Of a stretch of DNA of 64,000 bases, positions 62,935 through 64,000 are shown one piece after another; position 1 is the stretch's first letter; each line of letters starts with the position of its first letter. Made by a program: the position numbers and the translations under genes. This stretch comes from Pelagihabitans sp963710535 (GTDB taxonomy: Bacteria; Bacteroidota; Bacteroidia; Flavobacteriales; Flavobacteriaceae): NCBI GenBank assembly GCA_963710535.1, contig CAVQAW010000003.1, positions 868,001 through 932,000 on the forward strand, in the 5' to 3' direction. Under the pieces are notes generated by a model, which saw only the letters and a program-made list of their open reading frames with translations, made no database searches and had not been told where the DNA came from.

Positions 62935-63776
62935 TCTTTTGGGTCGAGCGTTACCGTGGTAGGCCTTCTATAGGTATGGAAGGGTTGTTTGAGCAGGCCA
63001 TTGATACTGCCATTCTCCACTTCATCGGGAAAAGTATCCACGCCATAAACGATGGTATCCCTGTCTTTCTTCATAAAGGTGCCGAATAGCCGGTCCCAAA
63101 TCGAAAATATATTGCCGTAATTGCTATCGGTATAAGGCAATACATAGTGATGGTGCACCTTATGCATATCGGGGGAGACGATGACCCAACTCAAAGCCGA
63201 ATCAATGTTCTTGGGCAATTTGATATTGGCATGGCCAAACTGTGTCGCGACCAGTGACAATGACTGGTACAGCATGACAATTCCTATTGGGGTACCGATG
63301 ATCCAGACCCCGAAAAGGGTAAATACAAAACGAATGATACTTTCCAGCGGATGGTGCCGGTTAGCCGTGGTGGTATCGACATGGTGATCGGTATGGTGCA
63401 CCAGATGGATCATCCAAAGTGGTTTCACCTTGTGCTCGACCCAATGGGCCAAATAAGCCCCGACAAAATCGAGCAAGAGCACTCCCAGCAATATATACAG
63501 CCATAACGGCATGGCAGGCAGCCAGTTCAACAGTCCAAATTGATGGGCGACCGTAAAGTCTGCCGTGCTCAAAAGCAGGAATGCCAGCGCAAAATTGATG
63601 ACAATGGTGGTCAGCGTAAAAAAAAGATTGGGGAGCGCATGTCTCCATTTTTTATAACCAAACCGAAAGAGGGGCACGGCCCCTTCCAAAACCCAAAAAA
63701 AAGTGATGCCGCCTACCAGCAATATGGTGCGATGGCTCGACGGAATGGTCTCGAAATAGTGTATGATTGATTCCAT
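62931..63776 (-). CDS. Sterol desaturase / fatty acid hydroxylase-family membrane protein
   Basis: 281 aa, 4-5 membrane segments. Iron-binding His boxes: HWVEHK, HLVHHTDHHVD, and HKVHHHY, with NRHHP between. The family adds or oxidises hydroxyl groups on lipids (sterol, fatty acid, alkylglycerol, carotenoid). Convergent with the namZ-like gene (4-bp overlap). Substrate unknown. Confidence 0.9.
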   Translation of the reverse strand: MESIIHYFETIPSSHRTILLVGGITFFWVLEGAVPLFRFGYKKWRHALPNLFFTLTTIVINFALAFLLLSTADFTVAHQFGLLNWLPAMPLWLYILLGVLLLDFVGAYLAHWVEHKVKPLWMIHLVHHTDHHVDTTTANRHHPLESIIRFVFTLFGVWIIGTPIGIVMLYQSLSLVATQFGHANIKLPKNIDSALSWVIVSPDMHKVHHHYVLPYTDSNYGNIFSIWDRLFGTFMKKDRDTIVYGVDTFPDEVENGSINGLLKQPFHTYRRPTTVTLDPKD

Positions 63777-63894
63777 TGGTTAAAGATACGAAAATCGCTT
63801 TGCTGCATTTCAAAAGTACTTTTTTTTGATTCATGGAACAGATGAACAGATCGTTTCGGAAAAGGGGTATCTGAACAAGGCAGCGGCTTAGGGA

Positions 63895-64000
63895 TCAAGT
63901 TTGGATCCGTTTCTTCATTTCCTCCACAATATTATAGGCCGCGGGGCAGATGGCGACGTTCTTAAGGGTGAGGTCACCTATCTTTTCGAATTTCTTCCTG
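63895..64000 (-). CDS. C-terminal end of an unidentified protein (partial)
   Basis: The last 34 codons of a minus-strand gene that continues past the window: KFEKIGDLTLKNVAICPAA then YNIVEEMKKRIQT and TGA at 63895-63897. A Cys in AICPAA is notable. Too short to name. Confidence 0.6.
   Translation of the reverse strand, partial: RKKFEKIGDLTLKNVAICPAAYNIVEEMKKRIQT

Noticed and set aside
1..64000. CRISPR arrays, tRNA or rRNA genes, and insertion-sequence transposases
   Set aside because: None seen: no regular spacer-repeat array, no tRNA apart from the tmRNA ends, no rRNA motif, and no transposase-like protein among the frames. The period-7 arrays have no unique spacers.

Overview
The window looks like a chromosome segment from a marine-type member of the Flavobacteriaceae (Bacteroidota). 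The evidence is a PorP/SprF type IX secretion protein, DUF6090 proteins, PVC-type cytochrome/propeller lipoproteins, a NamZ-type exo-muramidase, many Bacteroidota-style lipoproteins, and a tmRNA whose tag reads GESNYALAA. Shine-Dalgarno sequences are largely absent. Base composition is moderate GC in the metabolic regions and clearly AT-rich around 32-35 kb. No genus can be assigned from sequence alone.

Region 1 (1-1.6 kb): the end of an NtrC-type response regulator, overlapping its NtrB-like histidine kinase.

Region 2 (1.6-27 kb): a large carbohydrate-catabolism neighbourhood. A minus-strand group (two SDR dehydrogenases and a TIM-barrel protein) faces a plus-strand run: sugar-acid dehydratase, GntP permease, cytochrome c/propeller lipoprotein, amidohydrolase, D-lyxose isomerase, CBM9-like protein and rhamnose-type mutarotase. 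Next comes a minus-strand run: SGNH/propeller/cytochrome lipoprotein, Gfo/Idh oxidoreductase, nucleotide-sugar-type epimerase, zinc alcohol dehydrogenase, a second Gfo/Idh protein and a TIM-barrel isomerase. It closes with a plus-strand MFS carrier, a ketose 3-epimerase, a ThuA-like lipoprotein and a PIG-L deacetylase. Together these suggest periplasmic oxidation or trimming, import, isomerisation and dehydration of rare sugars or sugar acids. The substrate is not proven. Composite repeats of a long imperfect hairpin flanked by period-7 arrays sit at the 3' ends of two of these genes.

Region 3 (27-32 kb): an orphan response regulator with Glu at the phosphoacceptor position, then a PD40 protein, a 54-residue unreported ORF and a long PorP/SprF protein.

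Region 4 (32-47.4 kb): a patchwork accessory zone. It holds two DUF6090 genes, an alpha/beta hydrolase, small membrane proteins, a very large DUF6797/cytochrome lipoprotein, a glucose/sorbosone dehydrogenase-like lipoprotein, a gene fragment, and an ECF sigma/TPR/CHAT operon. The CHAT gene is broken and fused to the 3' end of another dehydrogenase gene through a 47-bp perfect repeat. The zone ends at the ssrA (tmRNA) gene, a common integration target, and a partial copy of the tmRNA 3' end lies beside it.

Region 5 (48-64 kb): mostly housekeeping-like genes. They include a PurD-like ATP-grasp/GNAT/LYS1-type dehydrogenase triad, a PHP phosphodiesterase, a transglutaminase, an S9 peptidase, a Crp/Fnr regulator with an aldose-epimerase-like gene, a CotH protein, a cysteine-synthase-like enzyme, a LolE-type permease, a frameshifted namZ-like gene and a sterol desaturase-family protein.
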